From Herbaspirillum sp. SJZ107 (GTDB taxonomy: Bacteria; Pseudomonadota; Gammaproteobacteria; Burkholderiales; Burkholderiaceae_D): a stretch of 64,000 bases of DNA. The notes beneath the pieces are model-generated. The model ran no database searches and was not told the origin of the DNA. It saw nothing but the letters and a program-made list of their open reading frames with translations. A program made the position numbers and the translations under genes. The DNA is taken from assembly GCF_006715485.1 (NCBI RefSeq), contig NZ_VFNH01000002.1:1240001-1304000 (forward strand), given 5' to 3'. Of this stretch, positions 1 to 7,616 are shown piece by piece. Within the stretch, counting starts at the first letter, position 1, and every line of letters starts with the position of its first letter.

Positions 1-450
1 CGCCCAGCCGGTGCGGCCTTCGTACCAGTTGAAGGTGAAGCTCAGGGCGGCGCCGAGCAGGCCGCCGAGGGTTTGCCGGTCGGTCTCCGGTGCAAAGCCC
101 TCGATGCCCAGGGAGGCCAGCACGCTCAGCAGCGCCAGCGTGACCAGCAGGAGCGGCAGGATGCGCCCCGCCCGCGCCCGGTAGAAGCGCCCGAGCTGCA
201 TATTGTGCAGATCGCCGTCGCGCTCGATGATGCGGGTGGCGATCAGGAAGCCCGAGATCACGAAGAACACGAACACGGCTTCGTAACCGTTGAAGCTGAT
301 GGCGTTCAGCAGCCGCTTGGGCAGCCAGTCGCCGAGCAGGCTGGGTTTCAGGGGCAGGCGGAAGGGCAGGGCCAGGTGGTGGACGATCACCAGCAGGATC
401 GCCAGGCCGCGCAGGCAGTCGATGCCGAAGTTGCGCTGCTGGAGTGTCAT
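1..450 (-). CDS. Acyltransferase 3 family membrane protein (partial)
   Basis: This is the N-terminal 150 residues of a membrane acyltransferase; the rest lies outside the window. The start reads MTLQQRNFGIDCLRGLAILL, which holds the R-G-x-A signature near the first membrane helix of the acyltransferase 3 (OafA/NodX-like) family. A second hydrophobic helix (YEAVFVFFVISGFLIATRI) and an RxxRILP-like cytoplasmic segment follow, as expected. These proteins acylate surface glycans such as O-antigen, exopolysaccharide or peptidoglycan; the substrate here is unknown. Its ATG overlaps the stop of the upstream beta-lactamase gene by four bases, so the two are probably translated together. Family assignment is firm, the role is not. 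Confidence 0.85.
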   Translation of the reverse strand, partial: MTLQQRNFGIDCLRGLAILLVIVHHLALPFRLPLKPSLLGDWLPKRLLNAISFNGYEAVFVFFVISGFLIATRIIERDGDLHNMQLGRFYRARAGRILPLLLVTLALLSVLASLGIEGFAPETDRQTLGGLLGAALSFTFNWYEGRTGWA

Positions 451-1202
451 GGCAGCAGGCCCGGGAACTCGGCCAGGAAAGCCTGGCGTGCCCAGACCCC
501 GGTCGACATGGCCTCCGGCTTGGTGTCGTCGCTGCGGACCAGGCGCGCAAAGGTGACGGTGCGCCCGTCTTTCGTCGCCCAGCCGACGTACCAGCCCAGG
601 CCGCTCGAGGCGCCGGTCTTGCCGTGCAGGTCCCAGCCGCTCACCGTGCCGTAATGGGTGAGGGCGGCGGTCATGTCGTAGGCGTGGCCGCTGACGCCGA
701 GCCGGCGGTTCACCAGTTTGGCGAGAAAACCGAGCTGCTCCAGCGGCGAGATCTGCAGCGAGGATCCGATCCAGGACAGCGTCAGCCCGTCATGATCGGC
801 GTCGCCCGTCACGTCCTGGTTCCCGTAGCCGAATTGCCGGACGTAGGCGCCGAAGCGCGCCGGTCCCAGCGCCAGCGTCGTCTGCTGCGAATACCAGACC
901 ACCGAGTCGCGCATCCATTTTGCCGGATCGGCCGGTGCGCGCCAGGCCGGCTGCCAGTCGACGTAGCCGGGGCGGTAGGGCAGCAGCGGCGTGTGCGCAT
1001 CCTTCAGGACGCCGGCGTCGTAGCCCATCAGGCTGATGGCGATCTTGAAGGTCGACGCCGGCGTGACGCGGGTGCGGCAATCGCCGCGTTCCAGCAGGGG
1101 CTTGCCGCCGGCGGCGTCGGCGAGTGCCGTGCAGACCTCGGCCGCATGAACAGGAGACAGGAGGGCGCACAGCGCACCCGCGGCGAGACAGCATCGTTTC
1201 AT
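447..1202 (-). CDS. Class D beta-lactamase-like (OXA family) exported protein
   Basis: A 251-residue exported serine beta-lactamase or penicillin-recognising protein. All class D motifs are visible: S50-T-F-K with the catalytic serine, S100-V-V, Y126-G-N and K195-T-G. A signal peptide ends near H19-A-A. An in-frame ATG lies 24 bases upstream, but 1202 is preferred because AAGGA sits at good spacing and the ATG overlaps the previous stop codon in an ATGA junction. The length fits chromosomal OXA enzymes. Known members hydrolyse penicillins in the periplasm. The placement between a peptidoglycan glycosyltransferase-like gene and an acyltransferase leaves a cell-wall role possible. Whether it confers resistance cannot be read from sequence. 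Confidence 0.9.
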   Translation of the reverse strand: MKRCCLAAGALCALLSPVHAAEVCTALADAAGGKPLLERGDCRTRVTPASTFKIAISLMGYDAGVLKDAHTPLLPYRPGYVDWQPAWRAPADPAKWMRDSVVWYSQQTTLALGPARFGAYVRQFGYGNQDVTGDADHDGLTLSWIGSSLQISPLEQLGFLAKLVNRRLGVSGHAYDMTAALTHYGTVSGWDLHGKTGASSGLGWYVGWATKDGRTVTFARLVRSDDTKPEAMSTGVWARQAFLAEFPGLLP

Positions 1203-1891
1203 GGTGTTCCTTGTGAGGATGGACATGCTTCATACGGCGTATCAGACCAGCCCGCCGGCCTGCACCTGCCGGCCAGCAGCGCTTCGATGCGGACCACGCG
1301 CTCGGCCAGCGCCGCCGGCCGGCGTTGCGGGTGGTACGCGTTCGGGGCCTTGATCATGGCCACCAGGCGCACGAATTCGTGCTCGTCGAGCGCGGCCAGC
1401 GGCTTGCCCGCATACAGCAGCGCCGCCAGCGCCAGGCCGCGCACCTGCACGCCGGCCTGTGTGCCCATGTAGACGTGGCCGATGTAATAGTCGAGCTGCC
1501 TGTCCTTGGACATGCGCGCATCGAGCACCAGCGCCATCGCATCGCGCCCGAGGTCGATCGCCTTGCAGCAGCGCTGGACGCCCGCATACAAGCGCTGCAG
1601 GAGGCCGGCGCCGGCCTGCCCGTCGCGCAGGTAGAAGTCGCGCGCCACCGCCGCCGTCAGCGTGGCGACGCCCTGGCCGGCGGCGAAGCTGATGCCGTGG
1701 TGCGTATGGAAATCCGGGTCTTCGACGGCAAGCAGGATCGCGCTCTGGCGTGGCGACAACGTGCCGGGGCGGGGCGGCGGCAGGGCCGCTGCCAGGCTGT
1801 CGTAGCTGCAGGCGGCCCAGGCGGCGGCGAGGCCGAGGTAGGCGGCGACCAGAAGCAGGAACAACAGCGCGATGCGGACGAAGCGTTTCAT
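1199..1891 (-). CDS. Small GT51-type peptidoglycan glycosyltransferase-like membrane protein
   Basis: A 230-residue protein with one N-terminal membrane helix (residues 5-27) and a glycosyltransferase 51-like domain. The catalytic signature is present as V-E57-D-P-D-F-H-T-H-H-G, matching the EDxxFxxHxG motif of transglycosylases that polymerise lipid II. The usual GGSTITQQ segment is replaced by GVATLTAA, so the domain is divergent. There is no transpeptidase domain. The start at 1891 was chosen because the membrane helix begins there; the sequence upstream in this frame has no coding character. The stop overlaps the beta-lactamase start (ATGA). It may be a monofunctional transglycosylase or a divergent non-polymerising relative. 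Confidence 0.8.
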   Translation of the reverse strand: MKRFVRIALLFLLLVAAYLGLAAAWAACSYDSLAAALPPPRPGTLSPRQSAILLAVEDPDFHTHHGISFAAGQGVATLTAAVARDFYLRDGQAGAGLLQRLYAGVQRCCKAIDLGRDAMALVLDARMSKDRQLDYYIGHVYMGTQAGVQVRGLALAALLYAGKPLAALDEHEFVRLVAMIKAPNAYHPQRRPAALAERVVRIEALLAGRCRPAGWSDTPYEACPSSQGTP

Positions 1892-2028
1892 CGGGTCCGG
1901 GCAGGAGTCGAAAACATGGATTCTGGTCCGGCCCGCACGCCGCGGGTAACCGGCGTGTGACGAAACGCCGCCCCGGTGTGACCGCCGGTGCCGGAGGAGC
2001 AAATGGCCCGCTGGTATACTTTCCGTCG

Positions 2029-2436
2029 ATGAGTACGCTGAATCCCGCCGCCCGCTATCCGCAACCGCCGCGCACCTGGTCCCACACGTGGGAGCGCGTG
2101 CCGCCGGCACTGCGGATGCTGGCGCTGAACCTGCTGGCGTGGATCGCGGTCTGCGCCGTCGGCACCCAGGGACAATGGCGGCTGCTGCCGAAATGGTGCA
2201 TCGAATACCTGCCGATGATGCTGCTGAGCGCCGCACTCGGGCTGGCGCTGCTGCGCCATCCGGGGTTGTTCGAGCGGCGCCGCCAGGTGCTGGCGGTGTT
2301 CGTGGCGGTGGTACTGCTGTTCCAGCCGCTGCAATGGCTGTACGTGGCCTGGGTGCGCGGCGACGATTTCGGCCACGGCATCGCCGGTGTCGCCGAGGTG
2401 GCCAGGGTGCGCCTGCCGCTGGCGGAGGCCGACTGA
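2029..2436 (+). CDS. Small multi-pass membrane protein upstream of a LytTR regulator
   Basis: A 135-residue protein with about three hydrophobic segments (near residues 27-45, 57-74 and 85-107). It starts at the ATG reading MSTLNPAARYPQPPR and ends in TGATG, where the stop shares one base with the start of the LytTR response regulator. No histidine kinase domain is present, although a LytS/YehU-type sensor kinase would usually occupy this place. I do not recognise a family. Coupling suggests it modulates or anchors the regulator; this is inference. Confidence 0.7.
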   Translation: MSTLNPAARYPQPPRTWSHTWERVPPALRMLALNLLAWIAVCAVGTQGQWRLLPKWCIEYLPMMLLSAALGLALLRHPGLFERRRQVLAVFVAVVLLFQPLQWLYVAWVRGDDFGHGIAGVAEVARVRLPLAEAD

Positions 2437-3206
2437 TGGCGGTGACTTACCTGATCGTCGACGACGAAGCGCCGGGCCGCATCAACCTGCGGCTGGCGAT
2501 GGATGCCCATCCCGGCTGGACCCTGGCGGCCGAATGCGCCAGTGCCGCCGCCGCGCGCGCCGCGCTGGCCGCGCGGCCGGCGGACGCCCAGGTGCAGGTG
2601 ATCTTCCTCGACATCCGCATGCCGGGCGAGGATGGGCTGGCGCTGGCCCGCGAGCTGGCGCGCCGGCCCGAGCCGCCGCTGGTGATCTTCGTGACCGCCT
2701 TCAGCGCCCACGCCGTCGATGCCTTCGACGTGCATGCGCTCGATTACCTGCTCAAGCCGGTGAGCGATGCCCGCCTGGCGCAGGCGGTCGAGCGCGCCGA
2801 GGCCTTGCTGCGCCATGGCCAGCGCGCCGCCTACGGCAATGCCTTGCGCAGCTATACCGAGCGTAGTAGCGACAGTGCGGCCTGGCTCGACCGCATCAGC
2901 GTGCGCTCGGTCGGCCGCGTCGAGCAGGTGCGGGTCGACGACATCCTGTGGGTCGAGGCGGCCGGCAACTACGTCAACCTGTGCCTGGCGGCGCGCCAGG
3001 TGCTGCACCGGATGCCGCTGAGCCGCCTGGAGACGCTGCTCGACCCGGGCGTGTTCGTGCGCGTGCACCGCGGCACCATCGTGCGGCGCGACCAGATCGG
3101 GACGCTGGCGACGGTCGGCGACGGCAGCTACCGGCTGACCCTGCGCTGCGCCGCGCAGGTGGCGGTCAGCGAGCGCTACGTGGGGGCGCTCAGGGCGCTG
3201 ATCTAG
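2436..3206 (+). CDS. LytTR-family response regulator (LytR/AlgR type)
   Basis: A 256-residue two-domain transcription regulator. The receiver domain (about 1-120) has the acidic pair D9-D10, phospho-acceptor D59 in IFLDIRMPG, T87 and K107. The LytTR DNA-binding domain (about 152-256) contains the typical segments ISVRSVGRVEQV, WVEAAGNYV and VRVHRGTIV. It is translationally coupled to a small membrane protein rather than to a sensor kinase, so its phospho-donor is not apparent here. Targets cannot be read from the sequence; the divergent cell-wall operon at 1-1891 is one candidate by position. Confidence 0.9.
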   Translation: MAVTYLIVDDEAPGRINLRLAMDAHPGWTLAAECASAAAARAALAARPADAQVQVIFLDIRMPGEDGLALARELARRPEPPLVIFVTAFSAHAVDAFDVHALDYLLKPVSDARLAQAVERAEALLRHGQRAAYGNALRSYTERSSDSAAWLDRISVRSVGRVEQVRVDDILWVEAAGNYVNLCLAARQVLHRMPLSRLETLLDPGVFVRVHRGTIVRRDQIGTLATVGDGSYRLTLRCAAQVAVSERYVGALRALI

Positions 3207-3230
3207 CCGATAAACGTTGCCGATGCGCGC

Positions 3231-4205
3231 TCAGCGCGAGCGCCGGCGCCAGACCTGCACGCCGATGGCGGCGGCGGCCACCACGGCACCGGCCAGCAGG
3301 GCCGTGTTTTTCTTCTGGCCGGCCCCGTCGGGCGCGCGCTGGCCGCTGTGCACGCCGCTGGCCGTGGCGGGCGGCTCATACAGGCTGCCCTGGGTGTCGC
3401 CGGTACGGTCGGCGCGCTTCGACCAGGTGTCCATGAAGCGCTTCATGGCGACCGCGGTGAGCGGGGTGGCCAGTTCGGCCAGCTTGAGCGCGAACGCGGG
3501 GGCGCCGATCACGGTCGTGGCACGCGGCTGGCGCGCCAGCTTGACCACGGCATCCGCCACCTTTTCCGGCGCCAGCACGCCGGGCGGGTAGGACAGCTTG
3601 GCGCCCGTGTAATTGCCGGCGTGGGCGAAGCCGGGGGTGTCGACGAAGGTCGGGTAGACGTCGCAGACGTGGATGCGCTTATGGTCGTGCAGTTCGGCGC
3701 GCAGGGCGGCGCTGAAGCCGCGCAGGCCGAACTTGCTGGCGGCGTAGGCGGCCGAATACGGCGTCGTGACGTAGCCGCCCACCGAAATCATGTTCACCCA
3801 GATGCCGTGACCCTGTTCCAGGAAGATCGGCAGCAGGGCATGCGCATCGTTCATGTGGCTGACGAGATTGGTCTCGATCACGCGCTGGTGGTCTTCGATC
3901 GGCACCTCGGCAAACTGGCCGACCACGCCGATGCCGACGTCACTGAACCACAGGTCGATGTCGCCCAGCGTGCTGCGCGCCTCGCGCGCGAAGCGTCCGA
4001 CGGCATCGGCATCGGTGGCGTCGACCACCTTCACCTCGGCCTTGCCGCTGGCCGCGCGGCAGCGCTGGGCGATGTCTTCGAGTCCTTCCTTGCCGCGTGC
4101 GCCAAGCACCAGGCTGGCGCCTTCCCTGGCGAACGCGATGGCGGTGGCGGCGCCGATGCCGCTCGATGCGCCGGTAATGACCACGCGCAGATTCGTTCGT
4201 TTCAT
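3231..4205 (-). CDS. SDR family NAD(P)-dependent oxidoreductase with C-terminal membrane anchor
   Basis: A 324-residue classical short-chain dehydrogenase. The cofactor motif T11-G-A-S-S-G-I-G is at the N-terminus, and the catalytic set S141, Y154 and K158 is intact. The usual NNAG element is replaced by FSDVG. After the roughly 250-residue Rossmann domain there is an extension ending in a hydrophobic helix (TALLAGAVVAAAAIG) and a basic tail, which suggests membrane attachment. The start at 4205 is supported by GGGTGAG upstream and by the position of the Rossmann fold. Substrate unknown. It is convergent with the LytTR gene. Confidence 0.88.
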   Translation of the reverse strand: MKRTNLRVVITGASSGIGAATAIAFAREGASLVLGARGKEGLEDIAQRCRAASGKAEVKVVDATDADAVGRFAREARSTLGDIDLWFSDVGIGVVGQFAEVPIEDHQRVIETNLVSHMNDAHALLPIFLEQGHGIWVNMISVGGYVTTPYSAAYAASKFGLRGFSAALRAELHDHKRIHVCDVYPTFVDTPGFAHAGNYTGAKLSYPPGVLAPEKVADAVVKLARQPRATTVIGAPAFALKLAELATPLTAVAMKRFMDTWSKRADRTGDTQGSLYEPPATASGVHSGQRAPDGAGQKKNTALLAGAVVAAAAIGVQVWRRRSR

Positions 4206-4387
4206 ATGACTCACCCGTTCAAGATATGGAAATGGCCACCATGATGCCCGCTTGCGCGCCAATCGGTCGCATGCTTCGGAACGAGGGGGGAGGAGGAGCG
4301 TTACGCCTCGGGAGGACGTGGGAAGGCGCGCCGGCCGCTCAGGGCAGCGTCGCCCGGCATGCCTGGCGCATGCGGGACCGGCATCGA

Positions 4388-4513
4388 TCAATGGAACAGC
4401 AGCGGCGCAGCGCTGTTGAAGGCTTCGGTCGCGACCAGCAGCCAGGTGGCGAGGCCGGTGATGCTGATGTGGAGCGCGGTCCAGGCGGCGGTGGTCGGGT
4501 GCATGCGAATCAT
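4388..4513 (-). CDS. Small hydrophobic protein, 41 residues
   Basis: A short open frame starts MIRMHPTTAAWTALHISITG, runs through a hydrophobic stretch (TALHISITGLATWLLVATEA) and ends LLFH before a TGA. GGAGG lies six bases upstream of the ATG, an optimal ribosome binding site and one of the best in the region. The protein would be a single-span membrane peptide. It lies between the divergent SDR and recQ genes in otherwise empty sequence. No family is recognised. Coding is inferred from the ribosome binding site and the membrane-like composition. Confidence 0.6.
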   Translation of the reverse strand: MIRMHPTTAAWTALHISITGLATWLLVATEAFNSAAPLLFH

Positions 4514-4728
4514 GGTGAACCTCCAGGCAGGCGATGATGTTGTGGCAGTGATGTCATCTTAGTTTAGGTTCTATGCGGAAACTATCGGCGGGCAATCCGT
4601 CGCATTGTAGGAAATCGCGCTGTTCCGCTGTCTGATCGGTCGCAGATCGCTAACGGGGCGCTCCTACGGTTACTGTAGGTTGCGTCCTATAGCGTCGCGT
4701 TCGTACCCAATTTACAGTTGGGTTCATC

Positions 4729-6444
4729 ATGACCCGACACGAACCCAAACTCCTGCACAAAGGCTTGCTTGCGGTACGCCGCAACACCATCCGTCGCCTG
4801 CTGAATACCGTCTTCGGTATCGCCCAGTTGCGCGACGGCCAGCAACGTGTGATCGACAGCGTCCTCGATGGCAAGGACACGCTGGCGATCATGCCCACCG
4901 GCAGCGGTAAATCGCTGTGCTACCAGATTCCCGCCCGCATCCTCGAGGGCATGACCATCGTCGTTTCCCCATTGATCTCGCTGATGAAGGACCAGCTCGA
5001 GAAGCTGGAAGAGATGGGCATACGCGCCGTGCAAGTCAACAGCAGCCTGAATGCCGAGGAAGAGCGCAATGCGCTCGCGGCCATCGAGCAGCAGCAGTGC
5101 GAGATCGTGTTCTGCACGCCCGAGCGCCTGGTGTCGTCGGAGTTCGTCGCCCTGTTGCGGGAGGTGAAGGTGGCGCTGGTCGTGGTCGACGAAGCCCACT
5201 GCATCTCGCAATGGGGCCACGATTTCCGTCCGGCCTACCTCGAGATGGCCGGTACGCTCGACGCCCTGAACAAGCCGCCGGTGCTGGCGCTGACCGCCAC
5301 CGCCACCGACGAGGTCATGGACGACATCGGCCGCCAGTTGGGCCGGCCGCGCATGAACGTCATCAATACCGGCATCTATCGCCCGAACCTGCACTACCGC
5401 GTGCAGCAGGTGACGAATGCCGAGGAAAAGATGCAGCAGGCGCTGCGCCTGGTCCGCGAGACCGAGGGCAAGGGCATCGTCTACGCCGCCACGGTCAAGA
5501 TGGCGGAAGAGCTCTACCACCTGCTGCAGGAAGCCGGGGAGTCGGTCACGATCTACCACGGCAAGCTGCACGCCGCCGAGCGCAAGGCGAACCAGGACCT
5601 GTTCATGGACGACGAGCGGCGCATCATGGTCGCGACCAACGCCTTCGGCATGGGCATCGACAAGCCGGACACGCGCTTCGTCATCCACCTGCAGATTCCG
5701 GCCAACCTGGAAGCCTACTACCAGGAGTCGGGCCGCGCCGGCCGCGACGGCAAGGATGCCGAATGCACGCTGCTGTTCCTGCAGGACGACAAGCGCGTCC
5801 AGCAGTTCTTCCTGGTCAAGCACTACCCGACCGCGGACGAGATCCGCGCCATCTACGAAGCCGTGCGCAAGCTGGCCGAGGACGAGACGGCCACGCCGCA
5901 GCGCGTCGACGAGGTGGCCGGCGACCTGGCCGGGCCGCACCTCAAGGTCTGCCTGAAGCTGCTGAAGGACACCAGGCTGCTGCGCCAGAACCGCAAGCTG
6001 GCCTGGACCTTGGGCGCGACCGAGCCGAAAGCCAGCCTGTTCGAAGCCATGGCCGCGGTCTACCGCCAGAAGCAGGAACACGACAAGGAAGCGCTGGAGC
6101 AAATGGTGTCGTATGCGGTCAGCGGTTTCTGCCGCTGGAAGCTGCTGTTCGATTATTTCGGCGACGAGGTCGAGGGCTTCGAAAAATGCTGCCGCTGCGA
6201 CAACTGCCTGAACCCGCCGGCGGCCGTGCTGACGGAAGAGATCGAAATCCGCGACGACGAGTTCGACCACGAGCCGGTGGCCGAGCCCGATCCGGCGTCG
6301 GTCTTCGAGGCCGGTACGCGCGTCAAGGTGCCGAAGTATGGCGAGGGCGTGGTGCTGTCGGTGGCAGGCGACCAGGTGTCGATCGAGTTTCCGGATGGGG
6401 AGCACCGGTCGTTCTTGAAGGATTACGTGGAACACGTCGAGTAA
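4729..6444 (+). CDS. recQ: RecQ-like ATP-dependent DNA helicase with Tudor-like tail
   Basis: A 571-residue superfamily 2 helicase. Walker A is PTGSGKS (56-62), the DEAH box is at 154-157, motif III is TATAT, and motif VI reads QESGRAGRDG. The RecQ zinc-binding cysteines follow (GFCRWK, then CCRCDNC). In place of the usual HRDC domain, the last 50 residues (GTRVKVPKYGEGVVLSV onward) resemble the Tudor-like C-terminal domain of UvrD/PcrA. RecQ enzymes unwind DNA 3' to 5' during recombination and fork repair. The gene directly precedes the ligase-associated repair operon with a 41-base gap, so shared function in DNA repair is likely. Confidence 0.9.
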   Translation: MTRHEPKLLHKGLLAVRRNTIRRLLNTVFGIAQLRDGQQRVIDSVLDGKDTLAIMPTGSGKSLCYQIPARILEGMTIVVSPLISLMKDQLEKLEEMGIRAVQVNSSLNAEEERNALAAIEQQQCEIVFCTPERLVSSEFVALLREVKVALVVVDEAHCISQWGHDFRPAYLEMAGTLDALNKPPVLALTATATDEVMDDIGRQLGRPRMNVINTGIYRPNLHYRVQQVTNAEEKMQQALRLVRETEGKGIVYAATVKMAEELYHLLQEAGESVTIYHGKLHAAERKANQDLFMDDERRIMVATNAFGMGIDKPDTRFVIHLQIPANLEAYYQESGRAGRDGKDAECTLLFLQDDKRVQQFFLVKHYPTADEIRAIYEAVRKLAEDETATPQRVDEVAGDLAGPHLKVCLKLLKDTRLLRQNRKLAWTLGATEPKASLFEAMAAVYRQKQEHDKEALEQMVSYAVSGFCRWKLLFDYFGDEVEGFEKCCRCDNCLNPPAAVLTEEIEIRDDEFDHEPVAEPDPASVFEAGTRVKVPKYGEGVVLSVAGDQVSIEFPDGEHRSFLKDYVEHVE

Positions 6445-6485
6445 TCGCACTGAGGTGGTTGTAAGGCTGCACAAGAAAGGAAAAC

Positions 6486-7616
6486 ATGGGAGACATGGTC
6501 GTAGTACGCAAGGAGGGACTCTACTGCGTCCCGGGTGATTTCTATATCGATCCATGGCGGCCGGTCGACCGGGCCGTCATCACCCATGCGCACGGCGACC
6601 ATGCGCGCTGGGGCCACAGCCACTACCTGGCTTCCAGCAAGAGCGTGAACATCCTGAAATCGCGCCTCGGCGCCGACATCAACATCGAGGGCCTGGACTA
6701 CGGCGAGCGCGTGGTCCGCAACGGCGTGAAGATCTCGCTGCACCCGGCCGGCCACGTGCTGGGCTCCGCCCAGATCCGCATGGAGCACGAAGGCGAAATC
6801 TGGGTGGCGTCGGGCGACTACAAGGTCGAGCCGGACGCCACCTGCGACCCCTTCGAGCCGGTACGCTGCCACAGCTTCATCACTGAATCGACCTTCGGCC
6901 TGCCGATCTACCGCTGGGATCCGCAGCAGGACGTGTTCGACGACATCAACCGCTGGTGGCGCGCGAATGCCGACGAGGGCCGCACCAGCATCCTGTACGC
7001 CTATGCCTTCGGCAAGGCCCAGCGGCTGCTGTCCGGCCTCGATCCGTCGATCGGCCCGATCGTCTGCCACGGTGCGGTCGAGCCGCTCAACCGCGTCTAC
7101 CGCGAAGGCGGCGTCGACCTGCCGGCCACCCAGCTGGTGAGCGAGACCGACAAAGCGGATCTAAAACGGGCGCTGGTGCTGGCGCCGCCCTCGGCCTCGG
7201 GCTCGACCTGGACCCGCCGCTTCGGCGACTACAGCGATGCCTTTGCCAGCGGCTGGATGCTGCTGCGCGGGGCACGGCGCCGGCGCGGCGTCGACCGTGG
7301 CTTCGTGCTGTCCGACCACGCCGACTGGCCGGGCCTGATGGAGGCGATCCGCGCCACCGAAGCGCAGCAGGTGATCGTCACCCACGGCTCGATCCCGGTG
7401 ATGGTGCGCTGGCTGTGCCAGATCGGGCTCGATGCCAAGGCCTTCGATACCGAATACGGCGAAGAAGACGACGAGTCGGCCGACGCCACCGCTTCGCCTG
7501 ACAAGGCACCCGAGGCCGGTGCCACGGTGCCGGCCGCCAGCGACGAGGAAGAAGACGAGGATAGGCGCGAAGAGCGCAAGCCGGCGCCTGCCGGCGAGGA
7601 GGCGAGCGATGCGTGA
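6486..7616 (+). CDS. Ligase-associated DNA exonuclease (metallo-beta-lactamase fold)
   Basis: A 376-residue nuclease of the metallo-beta-lactamase/beta-CASP superfamily. The metal-binding motif H34-A-H36-G-D38-H39 is followed by HPAGHVLGSAQI, SGDYK and LSDHADW segments typical of SNM1/CPSF-like enzymes. AAAGGA precedes the ATG. The final 45 residues form a low-complexity acidic tail (EEDEDRREE) beyond the catalytic fold. Known relatives are metal-dependent DNA exonucleases clustered with an ATP-dependent ligase, an Lhr helicase and a phosphoesterase, exactly as here. The stop overlaps the ligase start by eight bases. Confidence 0.93.
   Translation: MGDMVVVRKEGLYCVPGDFYIDPWRPVDRAVITHAHGDHARWGHSHYLASSKSVNILKSRLGADINIEGLDYGERVVRNGVKISLHPAGHVLGSAQIRMEHEGEIWVASGDYKVEPDATCDPFEPVRCHSFITESTFGLPIYRWDPQQDVFDDINRWWRANADEGRTSILYAYAFGKAQRLLSGLDPSIGPIVCHGAVEPLNRVYREGGVDLPATQLVSETDKADLKRALVLAPPSASGSTWTRRFGDYSDAFASGWMLLRGARRRRGVDRGFVLSDHADWPGLMEAIRATEAQQVIVTHGSIPVMVRWLCQIGLDAKAFDTEYGEEDDESADATASPDKAPEAGATVPAASDEEEDEDRREERKPAPAGEEASDA

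Noticed and set aside
4663..4679. CCTAC/GTAGG inverted repeat upstream of recQ
   Set aside because: Five-base arms are too short to support an operator; it does not fit the SOS consensus.
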